A stretch of DNA of 64,000 bases from Candidatus Nanoarchaeia archaeon (GCA_028279725.1 JANQNE010000007.1:35406-99405); one strand, 5' to 3'; counted from the first letter of the stretch, positions 16,832-25,751 are shown. Numbers and translations: made by a program. The notes: generated by a model from the sequence alone, not told the origin.

Positions 16832-17284
16832 ATGAAAGAAGAATATAATAAACTTAAGAAATCTCTGAAACTTCCTGACTTCAAGAAGATAGACAATGAG
16901 TTTGAGCTGTCAGATCTTGAAGAAACTTCTTTCTTGCTAAGAGATATAAGAAGAAAGATGATTGATAAGGTTGATTTCTATGCAAAGATTCTTGAGCCGA
17001 TAATCCAGCCAGAGACAAACATTGTCTGTATGTTTGAATGTAAGGCATTTGATGATGATGAAAAATTAGAGATCTATGACATGTTCAGAAAGATGATGTC
17101 TTTAGTAAGATCATCAGCTGAACTTTCCTTAGAATGTGATGATAAGAAAGAGGCTGAATTCATATCAGAACTTTCAGAAGAATGGGACAAGCTTAAGCCA
17201 AAGCTTATGGAAAAGATTTCTAAGATGAGAAAATCATGGCAAAAGAAGATTGATATAAAAGAGACACAGGAATATTTTGGGTGA
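16832..17284 (+). CDS. hypothetical helical protein, 150 aa
   Basis: I do not recognise it. The protein is acidic, Lys/Glu-rich and predicted all-helical, with possible coiled coils at both ends. Its stop codon is 4 nt before the adenylate kinase start, so the two are probably co-transcribed. Confidence 0.7.
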   Translation: MKEEYNKLKKSLKLPDFKKIDNEFELSDLEETSFLLRDIRRKMIDKVDFYAKILEPIIQPETNIVCMFECKAFDDDEKLEIYDMFRKMMSLVRSSAELSLECDDKKEAEFISELSEEWDKLKPKLMEKISKMRKSWQKKIDIKETQEYFG

Positions 17285-17288
17285 TAAA

Positions 17289-17918
17289 ATGAAAATAATT
17301 ATGTTAGGGGCTCCTGGAGTAGGAAAAGGAACAATAGCAAAAAAGCTGATAGAAAACCACAACATACCTCAGCTGTCAACAGGAGATATGTTAAGAGCTG
17401 CAATAGCAGAACAGTCAGAATTAGGTATGGAAGCAAAAAAATTCATGGATGCAGGCAACTTAGTTCCAGATGATGTTGTCATAGGATTAATCCAGGAAAG
17501 GATAAAACAGGATGACTGCAAAGAAGGATTCATATTAGATGGATTTCCAAGAACAATACCTCAGGCAGAAGCATTAGACAAGATAACAGAGATAGACAAA
17601 GTTGTTAACTTGACAGCTCCTGATGAACTTATAATCAAAAGGCTTTCTGCAAGAAGGACATGTAAAGGATGCGGAGCTATATTCAATGTGATCTTTATCC
17701 CGCCGAAAGAAGAAGGAAAATGTGACAAGTGCGGAGGAGAACTTCTCCAGAGAGATGATGACAAGGAAGAATCTGTAAAGAATAGATTGGTTGTCTATGA
17801 AAAACAGACAGCTCCTCTGATAGATTTCTACAGAAACAAAGGTATCTTGTCAGATGTTGACGGTTCACAAGAGCTTCCAAAGATTGTATCAGATACAGAA
17901 GCAGTATTAGCTAAATAA
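17289..17918 (+). CDS. adk: adenylate kinase, zinc-LID type
   Basis: Catalyses ATP + AMP to 2 ADP. P-loop G-A-P-G-V-G-K-G-T at 7-15, AMP-binding Q-L-S-T-G-D-M-L-R-A and G-F-P-R-T, and a LID domain with C-x2-C and C-x2-C pairs that bind structural zinc. At 210 aa it matches the long bacterial-type enzyme rather than the classical archaeal one. The ATG at 17289 has GGGTGAT upstream; a reading from 17277 would start with TTG inside the preceding gene. It ends 12 nt inside the convergent truD. Confidence 0.93.
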   Translation: MKIIMLGAPGVGKGTIAKKLIENHNIPQLSTGDMLRAAIAEQSELGMEAKKFMDAGNLVPDDVVIGLIQERIKQDDCKEGFILDGFPRTIPQAEALDKITEIDKVVNLTAPDELIIKRLSARRTCKGCGAIFNVIFIPPKEEGKCDKCGGELLQRDDDKEESVKNRLVVYEKQTAPLIDFYRNKGILSDVDGSQELPKIVSDTEAVLAK

Positions 17919-18818
17919 GCTTGCAACAAATACAGTTGCATAGCTTCCTTTAGGAAGAAAAAATCTTAATTCTATTTTATTTTCTTTTTTCTCGATCTCA
18001 AGATCTTCGACATCTACAAAAACTCTTCTCTCCCCGCCTTCAGCACTAAGCTCTGGGATCTCTCTGATTATAAAATCCCTGTAATCTATTCCTTCCTCAT
18101 CCATAAGATCCTGGGCAATCTTCTCAACCTTATAATCCTCAAATTCTGTCCCAAAACCAATGATTGGAAGATCAATATCATCCTCGATCTTCTCAGCCAT
18201 CTTGTTCCACAATAAAGACTGGTATGCATGGACATATATCCTAAGTATCTTCTTAGGAATATTTCTCAAAGCTCCGACATAGTCCTTCTCTTTTTCTTCA
18301 AGATGTTCTCTGACCTTATCTTGAGATTCAGCTATCTTCTCAGCAGCAGACTTAAAATCACCTTTGATAATCAGCTTTCCGATCTCAGCATTCTGCCCGG
18401 AAAATCTCTGTTCTCCATAAAGATTCCTCATCTTATTTTTCGCTTCAGGAACATCATCTACACCACTAACAATTATCCTAAATTTGTTCCCTTTAAGATC
18501 CCCTAAAGAAAGCGGCTTATCATAATGGCCAAAAAATTCAAGCTCAATATCTTTGATTTTCAACTCCTCAATCTTCTCCTTAGAAACCTTTGATATTGAG
18601 ATCAACTGCTTTGTCACAGCCCTCTTGTCTTTAGTTCCTGCAAACCCTATAAACTTTGCCGGAATATTCAAAGACTTAGCTATCCTCACAACTGCATCCA
18701 TGGTATTGTAATTGGTCTTAGTCATCCACCAAAGTGAATATTCCCCGCTCTGTTTAGGTTCTATATTTGTAACTTCGTCAACCCTGAAATCTTCCGGCTC
18801 TTGTTTTATCCCATACAT
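17907..18818 (-). CDS. truD: tRNA pseudouridine synthase D
   Basis: TruD family: isomerises U13 of tRNA. F-I-G-F-A-G-T-K-D-K-R-A-V-T near residue 65 carries the catalytic Asp, and G-E-Q-R-F-S/G-Q-N follows near 135. At 303 aa it is shorter than most archaeal TruD, mainly because the TruD-specific insertion is small. The gene overlaps adk by 12 nt at the 3' ends. Confidence 0.9.
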   Translation of the reverse strand: MYGIKQEPEDFRVDEVTNIEPKQSGEYSLWWMTKTNYNTMDAVVRIAKSLNIPAKFIGFAGTKDKRAVTKQLISISKVSKEKIEELKIKDIELEFFGHYDKPLSLGDLKGNKFRIIVSGVDDVPEAKNKMRNLYGEQRFSGQNAEIGKLIIKGDFKSAAEKIAESQDKVREHLEEKEKDYVGALRNIPKKILRIYVHAYQSLLWNKMAEKIEDDIDLPIIGFGTEFEDYKVEKIAQDLMDEEGIDYRDFIIREIPELSAEGGERRVFVDVEDLEIEKKENKIELRFFLPKGSYATVFVASLFS

Positions 18819-18892
18819 GATCTGGGGTATTTTAGAAAACTATTAAAATATTACCCATTTCACAGCAGATATGCACCTGTAGCGCAGTCTGG

Positions 18893-18935
18893 ATACTGTC
18901 AATTCGAAGAATTGACCGGATTGGCCGTAGGACAA
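18893..18935 (+). other. tRNA intron 1 (D-loop), 43 nt
   Basis: Bulge-helix-bulge at the exon borders: helix GTCT (18887-18890) with GGAC (18930-18933), bulges GGA (18891-18893) and AAA (18934-18936). Cutting after the second base of each bulge gives the exact D-loop. The intron interior folds as GTCAATTC-gaa-GAATTGAC. Confidence 0.85.
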
Positions 18936-18976
18936 ATAGCGCGAAAGCCTCCTAAGCTTTAGGTCGGGGGTTCGAA

Positions 18977-19021
18977 TGCTTGGAGCTGAAAGCTACAAGG
19001 TTTTCGACGCCAAGTCGAATT
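18977..19021 (+). other. tRNA intron 2 (T-loop), 45 nt
   Basis: Canonical 3-4-3 bulge-helix-bulge: helix TTCG (18971-18974) with CGAA (19016-19019), bulges AAT (18975-18977) and TTT (19020-19022), and the inner helix GCTTGG/CCAAGT. Cutting after the second base of each bulge yields the 7-nt T-loop TTCGAAT. Confidence 0.88.
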
Positions 19022-19043
19022 TCCCCTCAGGTGCGCTTTTATT

Positions 19044-19721
19044 ATGAAAACTCATCATATAACAAAGATAAATGTAATCGATGTTGCAATATTTATTGCA
19101 ATCTTCGAATTCTTCACGCTATTGCTCCTTCCACACATAAATTTTGGCACAATTATGACAGGACTTGTAGATGGATTCATCGGAGCAGTTCTAGCCATCT
19201 TATTGTTCAACTCATTAAGATTCAGCGTAAACTTTATATTAGATAAAAAGAAAAAAACTTTAGAAAAATTAGATGTCTTTATCCCTTCACTAGCCAACGG
19301 AATCTTTCTTGCAATACTATTCATATCTCAAAGATTTCTAAGCTATAGATTCATAGAAAATATGCTGCTAAGAAACATTGTTGTTGGATTTGTAAACACA
19401 TTCATCGCAATATTCTTCTGTATAATCATCTATAACTTGATAGCAAAACACACAGATCTGAGACTAAAAACGACTATTAACAAAAAACAGGTCAAAATTG
19501 AATCGATTGACCTAAAAACAACTCCTTTCTTTGTTGCAGTTTTCGAACTCTTTATCCTCCCAATTATGGGTATCTTCTTCATTATCTTCGAAAATCTGCC
19601 ATATGCACTATCATCTCCTCTGGTTGGCTTATTTGGAGGTTTTATAGGGTGTCTTATAGCTGCGAAAGTATATAATTTCCTTGCGAAAAGCTTTAAAGGA
19701 ATCGGTATTTCTATTAGTTAA
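19044..19721 (+). CDS. six-TM membrane protein made of three two-helix repeats
   Basis: A 225-aa hydrophobic protein, not recognised. It has three similar units of two membrane helices each. Each unit ends in a related segment: G-L-V-D-G-F-I-G-A-V-L-A (near 40), G-F-V-N-T-F-I-A-I-F-F (near 115) and G-L-F-G-G-F-I-G-C-L-I-A (near 198). Charged linkers separate the units. It starts 9 nt after the tRNA-Arg and is followed after 1 nt by an alpha/beta hydrolase gene. Confidence 0.75.
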   Translation: MKTHHITKINVIDVAIFIAIFEFFTLLLLPHINFGTIMTGLVDGFIGAVLAILLFNSLRFSVNFILDKKKKTLEKLDVFIPSLANGIFLAILFISQRFLSYRFIENMLLRNIVVGFVNTFIAIFFCIIIYNLIAKHTDLRLKTTINKKQVKIESIDLKTTPFFVAVFELFILPIMGIFFIIFENLPYALSSPLVGLFGGFIGCLIAAKVYNFLAKSFKGIGISIS

Positions 19722-19722
19722 A

Positions 19723-20550
19723 ATGATGCCTGATAAAGTTATAGAAAGTTTTGATGGAGTTAAAGTAGCTTACAGACATGACAAAAAAGAATCTGACAAG
19801 CCGGTTCTTGTATTTGTACATGGGATAGGTGGAAATTCCTCAGCATGGAACGATATGATTGATATCTTTGAAAAACAAAACTTCTCAACTCTAAAAATAG
19901 ACCTAAGAGGTCATGGAATGAGTGAAAAACCATCAAAACGAAAGCTTTATTCTGTAGAAAATATGGCTAAAGACATAGACTTTATCTTAAACAAAGAAAA
20001 TATCCATGATGCTGTATTCATCTGCCATTCTTTTGGAGGCTCTGTTGTCTTAAAGTATTCAATGACAAAAGACAATAAGGTCAGAAAGATGATCCTATGC
20101 AATACACCACACACAGTTCCTTTCAAATACTGTCCTTACAAATCTGTAAAAAGATTCTACTGGCTATTAAGACCGATAATCTGGACAATAGCAACACTAA
20201 GCTTCATAAAAAGAGGAAAATACAAATATCCTTTATACTGTGAACTTAAAGACCTTACAGAATATCAGCTTTTCAAGAAAGACCTGTCAGGAGCACCATT
20301 AAGAAACTTCCTCTGGAACTACTTGCTTATGTTCTCATACAATATAGACCTAAATAATCTGGCAGCAAAAACTACTCCTGCTCTTCTGATAACCTCAGAT
20401 AAAGATAACTTCCTTCTTCCAGAATCTGTTGTTGAGCTTTCAAAAATCATAAAAAATTCAAAACTGGTCTCAATAATGGACTGTGACCATGAGACAATAA
20501 TCAGAAAACCAGAAGAGGTCTCAAAACACATATTAGAATTCTTAAAATGA
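19723..20550 (+). CDS. alpha/beta hydrolase
   Basis: A 275-aa hydrolase fold. An oxyanion segment H-G-I-G-G-N-S-S is followed by the nucleophile elbow C-H-S-F-G-G-S near residue 113. The acid lies in T-S-D-K-D-N-F and the base in D-C-D-H-E-T-I, so the triad is complete. It could be an esterase, lipase or related enzyme; the substrate is not visible. Two adjacent ATGs (19723, 19726) follow the upstream stop. Its stop overlaps the glycosyltransferase start (ATGA), so the genes form an operon. Confidence 0.85.
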   Translation: MMPDKVIESFDGVKVAYRHDKKESDKPVLVFVHGIGGNSSAWNDMIDIFEKQNFSTLKIDLRGHGMSEKPSKRKLYSVENMAKDIDFILNKENIHDAVFICHSFGGSVVLKYSMTKDNKVRKMILCNTPHTVPFKYCPYKSVKRFYWLLRPIIWTIATLSFIKRGKYKYPLYCELKDLTEYQLFKKDLSGAPLRNFLWNYLLMFSYNIDLNNLAAKTTPALLITSDKDNFLLPESVVELSKIIKNSKLVSIMDCDHETIIRKPEEVSKHILEFLK

Positions 20551-21263
20551 TCTCAGTTGTAATCCCAACATACAATGAAGAGAAAGTCATAGAAGATGGA
20601 ATCAAACAATTCCTCCCACTAAAGAAGAAATATGACTTAGAAATTATAGTTTCAGACGGAAAAAGCACAGACAACACAGTAAAGATAGCAAAAAAATACG
20701 CTGACAAAGTTATTGTCTGGAAAAAGAAACAAAGACAAAACATTCCGCAAGGAAGAAACGCTGGCTGTTTCAAGGCAAAAGGAGATATCTTATTCGTAAC
20801 AGACGCTGACTGCAGAGTAAAAAATATAGATTCATTCTTCAAAAGGATCATCAAAGAATTCAAAGATCCAAAACTTGTAGCCTTGACCGGAAAAGTTCTG
20901 ATCAACCCAAAAGAAAAGAAGCTTATAGACAATATCCACCATCTATTCAACACCTATAATGATATTACAAACATACTGAAGATTGGTGGAGCAAGGGGGG
21001 AATTCCAGGTCATAAGGATGTCAGCATTCAAAAAAATCAAAGGGTATAATGAAAAGCTCGCATGTTCAGAAGATTTTGACTTATTCTACAGGTTAAGGAA
21101 ACTTGGAAAAGTAAAATTTGTATGTTCATTGGTCATTTTTGAATCTGCAAGAAGATACAGAAAATTAGGATATCCGAAAGTTGTCGCAACCTGGATCTAC
21201 GAAGGTCTGCATCATCTTTTAACTGGCAGAGCAGCATACAAAGAATGGGAAGTTGTCAGATAA
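20547..21263 (+). CDS. family 2 glycosyltransferase
   Basis: A 238-aa GT-A enzyme. It begins with I-S-V-V-I-P-T-Y-N-E-E. The nucleotide and metal sites are V-S-D-G-K-S-T-D-N-T and the D-A-D motif at V-T-D-A-D-C, and S-E-D-F-D-L-F-Y-R-L-R is the acceptor-side acidic motif. It is soluble or peripherally attached; no clear TM helix. It transfers sugar to a lipid or protein acceptor at the envelope. It is coupled to the upstream hydrolase by a 4-nt overlap. Confidence 0.88.
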   Translation: MISVVIPTYNEEKVIEDGIKQFLPLKKKYDLEIIVSDGKSTDNTVKIAKKYADKVIVWKKKQRQNIPQGRNAGCFKAKGDILFVTDADCRVKNIDSFFKRIIKEFKDPKLVALTGKVLINPKEKKLIDNIHHLFNTYNDITNILKIGGARGEFQVIRMSAFKKIKGYNEKLACSEDFDLFYRLRKLGKVKFVCSLVIFESARRYRKLGYPKVVATWIYEGLHHLLTGRAAYKEWEVVR

Positions 21264-21290
21264 GTTTATAAAGCTAAAATGCTTAACAGC

Positions 21291-21344
21291 CTAAAAGAGG
21301 TGTATTATGACCTCTAGAGCTAATTCTAGAGTATTGAAGAAATG
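21291..21344 (+). promoter_or_regulatory. leader with SD-sequestering alternative hairpins and overlapping uORF
   Basis: A strong AAAAGAGGTG site (21293-21302) sits before an ATG at 21307 that opens a 30-codon frame (ends 21399), out of frame with the hydrolase ATG at 21342. AGAGGT (21296-21301) can pair with ACCTCT (21310-21315), hiding the site. CTCTAGA (21312-21318) can instead pair with TCTAGAG (21325-21331). The two stems exclude each other. A TTTATAAAG box lies at about 21264-21272. Confidence 0.5.
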
Positions 21345-22199
21345 CCCAAAAAAGAAACTATTGAATTTAAAGTTGGAGAAGAAGGATACATTTCACTAGA
21401 AGGTTTAGTGTTATCTCCTCACCTATCAAAACCAGAAGCTACAATCTATTTTTTAGAAGGTCTTGGTGGTGATTTTAGAGATTATATGTGTCTTTTGGAA
21501 CCTTTAGCAGATGAATTCAAAGTAGTTGCTCATAACTACAGAGGGCATTCTGGATCACAAGGATACTTCCACCCAGCTGATTGTGCTAATGATTTGTTAG
21601 ATATTGTTAATACTGAAGAAGGGAAGGTCCATCTTCTTGGACACTCAATAGGTTCTATGATAAGCATAAATTCTGCTTCAAAAAAACCAGAAAAATTCTC
21701 TTCAAATTATATGATCGCTCCATTCAGTGATGTTATATTCCTTCCGGATAGACTGAAAAAAAGCGTTAAATTATTGAACGCTTTTGAAGGCGCTTTGCCT
21801 TTTATCGACAAAGTACTTTACAAAACAGGAATATCTAAAAAACGAGGTCATTGTAACCATGTTCTGCAAGCACATTCAAAGATAGATAAAGATGGGATAA
21901 GAAACCACTATCAAAGATATAATCAGGGGAATATTCCAACTGCCTTCGTCCTGACTCGTAATGATGAAGTTCTCGGAACTGCAGATGAGCATCATTATAA
22001 CAAGATTAATGACTTGCTATTATTTTATATTCCTAAGATAGAAAATAGGTCCGCACTTTTCCAAGGATTAAATCATGAGCTAAATCTTGAAGGTAGCTGT
22101 CCTTTCCTAAAACCAGAACTGTACAGGAAGACAGGAAATAAAAAAGACACAAAAAAACTGATTGAAAACATCGCAGAATTCTACAGAAAACATAAATAA
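21342..22199 (+). CDS. alpha/beta hydrolase
   Basis: A 285-aa hydrolase fold. Nucleophile elbow L-G-H-S-I-G-S-M near residue 93, R-G-H-S-G-S-Q-G after the oxyanion strand, and G-L-N-H-E-L near 243 with the probable base. The order resembles serine aminopeptidase/monoacylglycerol lipase type enzymes; the substrate is unknown. Its ATG has no ribosome binding site of its own, because the strong site upstream serves an overlapping out-of-frame start. Confidence 0.8.
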   Translation: MPKKETIEFKVGEEGYISLEGLVLSPHLSKPEATIYFLEGLGGDFRDYMCLLEPLADEFKVVAHNYRGHSGSQGYFHPADCANDLLDIVNTEEGKVHLLGHSIGSMISINSASKKPEKFSSNYMIAPFSDVIFLPDRLKKSVKLLNAFEGALPFIDKVLYKTGISKKRGHCNHVLQAHSKIDKDGIRNHYQRYNQGNIPTAFVLTRNDEVLGTADEHHYNKINDLLLFYIPKIENRSALFQGLNHELNLEGSCPFLKPELYRKTGNKKDTKKLIENIAEFYRKHK

Positions 22200-22258
22200 C
22201 TTCAACTCATCTTAAACTTATCAAAAACTATTTATAAAAGAACATCTAATTTACTTCT

Positions 22259-23041
22259 ATGCCAAGAAAAAAAGAAACTTTTGTGCTTGTATCACTTCAG
22301 GAAGATCAGGCAAAGAAACTAGCTCAAGTAGTCAGCAACGATACCTGCAGAAAAATACTTGATTATTTAGGAGAGAATGAAGCTACAGAATCTGAACTAG
22401 CTAAAAAGCTGAAAGTTCCTATATCAACAATACATTACAATCTTCAAGCTTTGCAGAAAGGAAATCTTGTAGAAGCTGAAGAATTCCATTATTCTGAAAA
22501 GGGAAAAGAGATCCTGCATTATAGGCTTGCAAACAAATACATAATAATTGCTCCGAAATCAACCTTCGGCTTAAAAGAGAAGCTGAGGTCCATTCTCCCG
22601 GTAGGAGCGATTGCTTTAGGCGGTGCTGCCATATTGCAAGTCTTTCAGAAATTCATCCCTTACAATGTTAAAGAATCTATGATAGCTCCTGCTGCTGAAC
22701 CAGTACTTAGTAAAAGTATAGCAACTGGAGCAGTTGAAGAGGCTGCACCTATGGCTGCTGAAACAGTTGTTGAAGAAGCTACTGCTGAAGCCGTTTTTGA
22801 AATGTTACCCTCTGCTGGGGTTGATATTGATGGAGCTTCTGAAATAGTCCTTGAAGTTGCTGACGCAGCAGCTGAAGGAGTTAATCAGACTATAGAAAAA
22901 ACAGTTGAAACAGCCCCTCAAATAGTTGAAATTATCAAAGAGCCCTCCATCTGGCACTCACCTGCTTTGTGGTTCTTGATTGGAGCTATATCGGCACTCG
23001 GATTATACTTGTTAATTTCCTACATTAGAAGAAAAAAATAG
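22259..23041 (+). CDS. membrane-anchored winged-helix transcription regulator
   Basis: A 260-aa protein. Residues 10-95 form an ArsR-type winged helix (T-E-S-E-L-A-K-K-L-K-V-P-I-S-T-I-H-Y-N-L). A hydrophobic segment lies at about 112-130. An acidic Ala/Glu-rich linker and a C-terminal TM helix (about 233-254) with a basic tail follow. One model is a cytosolic DNA-binding head with an external loop between two helices. A TATA-like TTTATAAAAG lies about 30 nt upstream. It may control the lipoprotein gene that follows on the same strand (inference). Confidence 0.8.
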   Translation: MPRKKETFVLVSLQEDQAKKLAQVVSNDTCRKILDYLGENEATESELAKKLKVPISTIHYNLQALQKGNLVEAEEFHYSEKGKEILHYRLANKYIIIAPKSTFGLKEKLRSILPVGAIALGGAAILQVFQKFIPYNVKESMIAPAAEPVLSKSIATGAVEEAAPMAAETVVEEATAEAVFEMLPSAGVDIDGASEIVLEVADAAAEGVNQTIEKTVETAPQIVEIIKEPSIWHSPALWFLIGAISALGLYLLISYIRRKK

Positions 23042-23216
23042 GTACAAAATTCTATTGAATTCTGCCTTCTCAGGCCTTATTACCTTATTTTTCTGACTTT
23101 TAGCTTCAATCCATTTCAAACTCTACTTTTCCCTATTTATATATCAAAGTCTTTACAGCCATTAAACAAAAGATATTTAAAAATTAAAAAAACAGATTAA
23201 CACGGAGGAAATTAAA

Positions 23217-25463
23217 ATGAAAAAAACATTGGCATTAATAACAACCTTGCTTGTCCTAAGCATGACATTAAGCGGTTGTGATACAACCCAGATCAACATA
23301 CCAAAAGGAGATTTTGAAGATAAGATCTCGATACAGCTAAGCGCTGAAGAGACTGCAACAACACAGCAGATGAAAAAGTTCAAAGATATCGATGAACTTA
23401 AAGCATTCTTAAGACTACAATCAACTGCCTCAACCCCAAGCTATGACATGGGCTTTGGTTCAGCAAGAGGTATGATTATGGAAACTGCTGATATGGTAAT
23501 GGCAGAAGAGACTGTTTCAGTAGGAAGCATATCGCCAACTGCAAAAGAATCAGCAGATGATTATTCTGAAACAAACACCCAAGTCAAAGGAGTTGATGAA
23601 GCAGACTATGTAAAAAATGATGGAAGATATATCTACATCATCGCTGACAACAAACTTGTGATAGTCGACGCATACTATGCTGAAAACGCAGAAATAATCT
23701 CAACTACTGAAATAGAAAATGAATATTCTGACTATTATAGCAGAAAAACAGCAAAGCAGATCTTCATAAAAGATGATAAATTAGCTTTATTCGTAGAAGC
23801 TAACGAGAAAGCATATTTCTTCCAGAAATATGACATAGTTCCAAGAGATTCATATAGGCAAAAGACAAAGATCTATATCTTCGATATATCTGACAGAGAA
23901 GATCCTAAAGTAGAAGACACTTTCTCGATCACAGGAAGATATTTCCAGTCAAGGATGATCGGAGATATTATCTACGCTGTATCTCAGGAAAACACGATGT
24001 ATGGAACATATATCAATGAACCGTTGATCAGGGCTGACACAACAATAAAGCCAGAGATCTACTACTTCGATAATCCTGAGCAGAACTATCAGTTCAACAC
24101 AATAGCTTCAATCGATCTAAGCAATAACAAAGTTATTGACTCAAAAACATTGATGATGGGCTATTCAAACACACTGATGGTCTCAGAAAACAACATCTAC
24201 ATAGCATACCAGAAACAGAACTATTGGAGATGGGGATGGTATGATAGAAGTGGATATGAGAAAGAAAGATTCTACGAGATCATAGTTCCTCTTCTAGAAG
24301 GGGACCTAAAGTCTGATATCGACAAAATCATAAGCAAAAACACTAATGAAGATGAAAAGTGGAGAGACATATCAAAGACTCTTTCAGACTTCTATGAAGT
24401 ATTAGAGGATGATGAACAGCTTCAGGATCAATACGAAGACATGTTCGTTGAAATCTCTGACGCTTTAGAAGAGTACGATATGAAAAAAGCATTAGAAGGA
24501 AAAAAGACAATAATCCATAAGCTAAGCATCGACGAAGGAAAAATAGAACACCAAGCCCAGGGAGAAGTTCATGGCTCATTACTAAACCAATTCTCCTTAG
24601 ACGAGCATGAAGGAAATCTAAGACTTGCAACAACAGTTAATATCTGGAACCAAAAAAGGATCCAGTACAACAATGTTTACATCCTAGACAAAGACATGAA
24701 AGAGATCGGAGAGATAACAGACATCGCAGAAGACGAGCAGATCTACTCAACAAGATTCATAGGAGATAGATTATATATGGTAACATTCAGACAGATAGAC
24801 CCATTCTTTGTAATCGACCTCTCAGACCCAACTAATCCGGAAATCTTAGGGGAACTAAAGATTCCAGGGTACAGCTCATACCTTCATCCATATGATGACA
24901 ACCATATCATCGGGATTGGAAAAGAAGGAGATGAAGATGGAAGGATTGGAGGAGTAAAGATCGCTATGTTTGACGTAACTGATGTATCTAAACCAAAAGA
25001 GATAGATTCAATTGAGATAGGGGAAAGAGGATCAGATAGCGCAGTACTGCATGACCATAAAGCGTTCCTTTTCAGCAAAGAAAAAGGAGTATTAGTCCTG
25101 CCAGTCACAGAAATTAAAGAAAGGGAAAAGCTCACTGCATACAGATACAGCAACACTGTCTGGAACGGAGCTTATGTCTTCAATGTAGATGATACTGGAT
25201 TTGATGAGCTAGGAAAAGTAAAACATTCCTCATCCAAGTCTGACTACTTTTACTGGGTCAGGGAAGCATCTGTTCTGAGAAGCTTGTATATGGATAACAA
25301 CCTGTACACAGTCTCAAACAAATACATCAAGATCAATGACTTAAAGAATGATCTTGAAGAGCTTAACACAGTAAAGCTTCCATATCAAGGATATGACTAT
25401 GGTCCTAAACCAGTTCCTATGATTGAAGAAGCAGTTGCTGTAGATGCAGAAATGATAGGATAA
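23217..25463 (+). CDS. secreted beta-propeller lipoprotein
   Basis: A 748-aa protein. The signal peptide ends with a lipobox (L-S-G-C, Cys21), so it is a lipid-anchored surface protein. An acidic region follows, then repeated blades. The hallmark segment T-N-T-Q-V-K-G-V-D-E-A-D-Y-V-K-N-D-G near residue 120 and later L-Y-M-V-T-F-R-Q-I-D-P-F-F-V-I-D-L match the archaeal/bacterial 'beta-propeller domain' secreted family distantly related to WD40. A helical insertion occupies about 360-430. The ATG has a GGAGG site. Role unknown; probably surface binding. Confidence 0.88.
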   Translation: MKKTLALITTLLVLSMTLSGCDTTQINIPKGDFEDKISIQLSAEETATTQQMKKFKDIDELKAFLRLQSTASTPSYDMGFGSARGMIMETADMVMAEETVSVGSISPTAKESADDYSETNTQVKGVDEADYVKNDGRYIYIIADNKLVIVDAYYAENAEIISTTEIENEYSDYYSRKTAKQIFIKDDKLALFVEANEKAYFFQKYDIVPRDSYRQKTKIYIFDISDREDPKVEDTFSITGRYFQSRMIGDIIYAVSQENTMYGTYINEPLIRADTTIKPEIYYFDNPEQNYQFNTIASIDLSNNKVIDSKTLMMGYSNTLMVSENNIYIAYQKQNYWRWGWYDRSGYEKERFYEIIVPLLEGDLKSDIDKIISKNTNEDEKWRDISKTLSDFYEVLEDDEQLQDQYEDMFVEISDALEEYDMKKALEGKKTIIHKLSIDEGKIEHQAQGEVHGSLLNQFSLDEHEGNLRLATTVNIWNQKRIQYNNVYILDKDMKEIGEITDIAEDEQIYSTRFIGDRLYMVTFRQIDPFFVIDLSDPTNPEILGELKIPGYSSYLHPYDDNHIIGIGKEGDEDGRIGGVKIAMFDVTDVSKPKEIDSIEIGERGSDSAVLHDHKAFLFSKEKGVLVLPVTEIKEREKLTAYRYSNTVWNGAYVFNVDDTGFDELGKVKHSSSKSDYFYWVREASVLRSLYMDNNLYTVSNKYIKINDLKNDLEELNTVKLPYQGYDYGPKPVPMIEEAVAVDAEMIG

Positions 25464-25484
25464 AATTTATTTTTCTTTTCTTTT

Positions 25485-25751
25485 TTAATAATAGAAAGCA
25501 CTTCTTTTATGTTTTCTTATACTGTTCATTCTGTCATATCTTGGATTATTATCACTAGGATACGTCCTAGGTGCGGCTACTTTCTTTTTATTCTGCCCTC
25601 TATAGTCTCTTCTTATACTCCCAAAATAATTAACAACCCTATACGCCAGATCTTCTAGCATCTGTCTTGGATTTACACTCACTAAAACAGGGAGTGCAAT
25701 CGCAGCTCCGATCTTTATTTCATCCTGATGCTCCATGATTTGTTCTAACAT
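25485..25751 (-). CDS. hypothetical protein, 88 aa
   Basis: Not recognised. A short hydrophobic stretch (A-A-I-A-L-P-V-L-V-S-V) near residue 20 is followed by a very basic, Tyr/Arg-rich tail. The ATG has AAGGTGAG just upstream, overlapping the stop of the glycosyltransferase gene, so the two are an operon. Confidence 0.65.
   Translation of the reverse strand: MLEQIMEHQDEIKIGAAIALPVLVSVNPRQMLEDLAYRVVNYFGSIRRDYRGQNKKKVAAPRTYPSDNNPRYDRMNSIRKHKRSAFYY

Larger units (their letters stand above)
18873..19035 (+). tRNA. tRNA-Arg (anticodon CCT) with two introns at noncanonical sites
   Basis: Acceptor GCACCTG (18873-18879) pairs with CAGGTGC (19028-19034), discriminator G. The anticodon stem AAAGC/GCTTT holds the loop CTCCTAA (18949-18955), anticodon CCT. 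The D-loop and T-loop are each interrupted. Removing 18893-18935 restores a normal D-arm (GCGC, loop AGTCTGGATA, GCGC). Removing 18977-19021 restores a normal T-arm (GGGGG, loop TTCGAAT, CCCCT). The mature tRNA would be 75 nt. CCA is not encoded. Confidence 0.9.

Noticed and set aside
21307..21399. Frameshift joining the uORF to the alpha/beta hydrolase
   Set aside because: The hydrolase is complete from its own ATG and the uORF peptide does not look like a hydrolase N-terminus.
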